A stretch of DNA of 6,413 nt from Chloroflexota bacterium (GTDB lineage Bacteria; Chloroflexota; Limnocylindria; Limnocylindrales; CSP1-4): NCBI GenBank assembly GCA_013695505.1, contig JACDAH010000321.1, positions 1-6,413 of the forward strand. Direction: 5' to 3'. The stretch's first letter is position 1; every line of letters begins with the position of its first letter. The position numbers were made by a program, and so were the translations under genes. The notes under the pieces were generated by a model. It was not told the origin of the DNA. It searched no databases and was given only the letters and a program-made list of their open reading frames with translations. Shown here piece by piece: positions 4,963 to 6,413 of this stretch.

Positions 4963-6054
4963 TTGCGGATCGTCAGCATCGTCGGGACGCGCCCCCAGCT
5001 GATCAAGGCGGCGGCTCTCCTGCCGGCTCTGCGGCGACGCCACGACGAGGTGTTCGTCGACACCGGCCAGCACTACGACGAGACGATGGCGGGCGTGTTC
5101 TTCGGCGAGCTCGGCTTGCCCCGGCCGGACCATTCGCTCGGGATCGGCGGCGGCTCGGCGGCGGAGCAGACGGGGCGGATGCTGCCGGCGATCGAGGCGG
5201 TCCTCGTGGCCGAGCGTCCGGACGCTGTGCTCGTGTACGGCGACACCACCTCGACCCTCGCCGGCGCCCTGGCGGCGGCCCAGCTCGGCGTCCCGGTGGC
5301 CCACATCGAGGCCGGCCTGCGCTCGTTCGATCGGTCGATGCCCGAAGAGATCAACCGCGTCCTGACGGACCATCTCGCGCGCTGGCTGTTCGCGCCGACC
5401 CGGTCCGCGATCACGAACCTCGCCACCGAAGGGATCGTGGACGGCGTGGCCCTGGTCGGCGACCTGATGCAGGACCTGGCGTCGCGGACGTCCGCCGAGG
5501 TCCGCGATCCGGCATCCCTCGCTGCGCTCGATCTCGACCTCGCGCCCGGCCGCTATCTGTTCGTGACGGTTCATCGGGCTGAGAACCGGACGCCGTCGGC
5601 GATGGTCGCCTGGACGGCGCTCCTGGCGTCGCTCGCGGCGCCGAACCGGCCGGTGCTCCTGGCGCTCCACCCGGGAACCGCGGCCGCGCTCGAGACGGCC
5701 GGGATCAGACTTGCCGACGACGTCCGGGTCATCGCGCCCCAGGGCTATCGGACGACGCTCACGCTCCAGCTCCACGCCGCGGCCGTCCTGACCGACTCCG
5801 GTGGCGTCCAGCGCGAGGCGGCGTGGCTCGGCGTTCCGTGCCTGCTCCTCCGGGATCGGACCGAATGGGTCGAGGCGGTCGAGGATTCGGGCGGCCGGAT
5901 GGTAATCGTGGGCCTCGACCGGGCCCTGGCGGCGGCGACCCTGGAGCGGCTCGTGCCGGGCAACGCCGGGCCGGCGATGGCGGCCGATCGCGCGGCGCGT
6001 CTCCACCTCGAGCCGGCGGGCGCGGGCGAGGCGATCGCCGCGGCGCTCGAATGA
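4963..6054 (+). CDS. wbpI: Non-hydrolysing UDP-sugar 2-epimerase (WbpI/WlbD-like, WecB superfamily)
   Basis: Predicted cytoplasmic epimerase that inverts C2 of UDP-GlcNAc3NAcA to give UDP-ManNAc3NAcA, the last step of the pathway. The 363-residue product has GT-B-fold family motifs: IVGTRPQLIKAA at 6-17 (K15), DTGQHYDE at 33-40, VYGDTTST with D94, HIEAGLRS with E116, MPEEINR with E128/E129, VTVHRAENR with H204, and TDSGGVQREAAWLGVP at 277-292. These align with catalytic D95, E117, E131 and H213 of E. coli WecB. The loop RDRTEWVEAVE replaces the TERPE of true WecB proteins; TEW is what I expect in WbpI/WlbD-type epimerases. TTG 4963 is chosen because the encoded RIVSIVGTRPQ matches the family N-terminus. 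A GTG at 4918 would add 15 Arg/Pro-rich residues and overlap the dehydrogenase. The gap from the dehydrogenase stop is 10 nt, with no clear Shine-Dalgarno site. WecB (UDP-GlcNAc 2-epimerase) is the alternative. Confidence 0.87.
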   Translation: MRIVSIVGTRPQLIKAAALLPALRRRHDEVFVDTGQHYDETMAGVFFGELGLPRPDHSLGIGGGSAAEQTGRMLPAIEAVLVAERPDAVLVYGDTTSTLAGALAAAQLGVPVAHIEAGLRSFDRSMPEEINRVLTDHLARWLFAPTRSAITNLATEGIVDGVALVGDLMQDLASRTSAEVRDPASLAALDLDLAPGRYLFVTVHRAENRTPSAMVAWTALLASLAAPNRPVLLALHPGTAAALETAGIRLADDVRVIAPQGYRTTLTLQLHAAAVLTDSGGVQREAAWLGVPCLLLRDRTEWVEAVEDSGGRMVIVGLDRALAAATLERLVPGNAGPAMAADRAARLHLEPAGAGEAIAAALE

Positions 6055-6413
6055 GCGTCGAACCGGCGGCGGCGCCGACCGCGGCGGTGGTCCCGCAGCG
6101 GCTGGTTCTCGTCCTGCCCTCGTCGGGCGAGTTCGATTCGCGGACGTACCGGATCGCGACGACGGCCGTCGCCCGTGGCCACGACGTGACGGTGGTCGCC
6201 CGCTGGCAGGCGGGGTTGCCGACCGACGTCGAGCATCCGGCGGGCTACCGGATCCTGCGCGTCCCGGCGAGCTCGATCGACGGCCTGCCATTCCGGGCAC
6301 TCCGGTCATGGCTGGGGCGCATGCTCCGGGCGCGGCGGGGGACCGCGGGGGGTGGCGTCGCGACATCAGCGGCCGCCCCAATGTGGGCGGCGACCGCCAG
6401 GTCGTCGTCGGCC
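6051..6413 (+). CDS. Probable glycosyltransferase, GT4-like N-terminal fragment (3' end outside window)
   Basis: The ATG at 6051 overlaps the epimerase stop (ATGA) and the frame stays open to the right edge, giving 121 residues. After an Ala/Pro-rich lead of about 16 residues comes a hydrophobic strand RLVLVLPSSGEFDSRTYR, a helix with VARGHDVTVVAR, and then GYRILRVPAS. This strand, helix and GH-x-V-T-V-V-A pattern is the usual start of the N-terminal Rossmann domain of GT-B glycosyltransferases (family 4 type). The donor-binding domain is outside the window, so the sugar cannot be read. Position suggests it uses UDP-ManNAc3NAcA or another sugar of the same glycan at the cytoplasmic membrane face. 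The last ~30 residues are Ala/Gly/Ser-rich, which may be a variable loop. The call rests on a short N-terminal pattern plus context. Confidence 0.65.
   Translation, partial: MSVEPAAAPTAAVVPQRLVLVLPSSGEFDSRTYRIATTAVARGHDVTVVARWQAGLPTDVEHPAGYRILRVPASSIDGLPFRALRSWLGRMLRARRGTAGGGVATSAAAPMWAATARSSSA

Noticed and set aside
3282..5063. 593-codon minus-strand reading frame
   Set aside because: It is antisense to the 6-dehydrogenase and the end of the 3-dehydrogenase. Its composition mirrors the sense codons and no domain signature is visible.
4792..6381. 529-codon minus-strand reading frame
   Set aside because: It lies antisense to the epimerase, is Arg/Pro/Gly-rich with no recognisable motifs, and is explained by stop-codon scarcity opposite GC-rich genes.
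6290..6413. Possible frameshift in the glycosyltransferase, because the translation becomes Ala/Gly/Ser-rich
   Set aside because: The frame stays open to the edge, and such loops are common in high-GC glycosyltransferases. With no sequence beyond 6413 there is no second frame carrying a recognisable motif to support a shift.

Overview
The window (6,413 bp) is very GC-rich, with G or C at almost every third codon position, and all protein genes I can support lie on the + strand. GTG and TTG starts and four-base ATGA gene overlaps are used freely. This points to a high-GC bacterium, plausibly Chloroflexota or Actinobacteria. The repeat protein at the left edge has a style I loosely associate with Chloroflexota, but no marker gene is present, so the taxonomy is only inference.

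Layout: (1) 1-534, the 3' part of a gene whose product ends in seven exact 15-residue repeats (plus one 14-residue degenerate copy), then a short hydrophobic segment and an RRRR tail. (2) 535-644, a 110-bp gap, the only sizeable non-coding stretch. It holds a possible imperfect hairpin, a TATACT -10-like box and a 7-codon mini-ORF that ends in the next start codon. (3) 645-6054, five tightly packed sugar-nucleotide genes: WbpD/WlbB-type N-acetyltransferase, DegT/WbpE-type PLP aminotransferase, Gfo/Idh/MocA-type 3-dehydrogenase, UDP-sugar 6-dehydrogenase (WbpA/WecC family) and a non-hydrolysing UDP-sugar 2-epimerase (WbpI/WlbD-like). (4) 6051 to the right edge, the first 121 codons of a probable glycosyltransferase with a GT4-like N-terminus.

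The five enzymes are one complete set for making UDP-2,3-diacetamido-2,3-dideoxy-D-mannuronic acid (UDP-ManNAc3NAcA) from UDP-GlcNAc, as known from Pseudomonas aeruginosa O5 (WbpA-B-E-D-I) and Bordetella (WlbA-C-B-D). The steps are C6 oxidation to the uronic acid, C3 oxidation, C3 transamination, N-acetylation and C2 epimerisation. The following glycosyltransferase gene, joined by an ATGA overlap, suggests the sugar enters a cell-surface polysaccharide or glycoprotein glycan. Four of the five junctions are ATGA overlaps and the fifth is a 10-nt gap, so one transcript with translational coupling is likely.

The most notable departures from textbook versions are a four-cysteine zinc-ribbon-like tail on the acetyltransferase, a ~44-residue N-terminal extension and altered C-terminal motif on the 6-dehydrogenase, a Gfo/Idh enzyme lacking the signature I expect of canonical WbpB/WlbA, and the 15-residue repeat protein next door. 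I saw no RNA genes, CRISPR arrays, insertion sequences or attachment sites.
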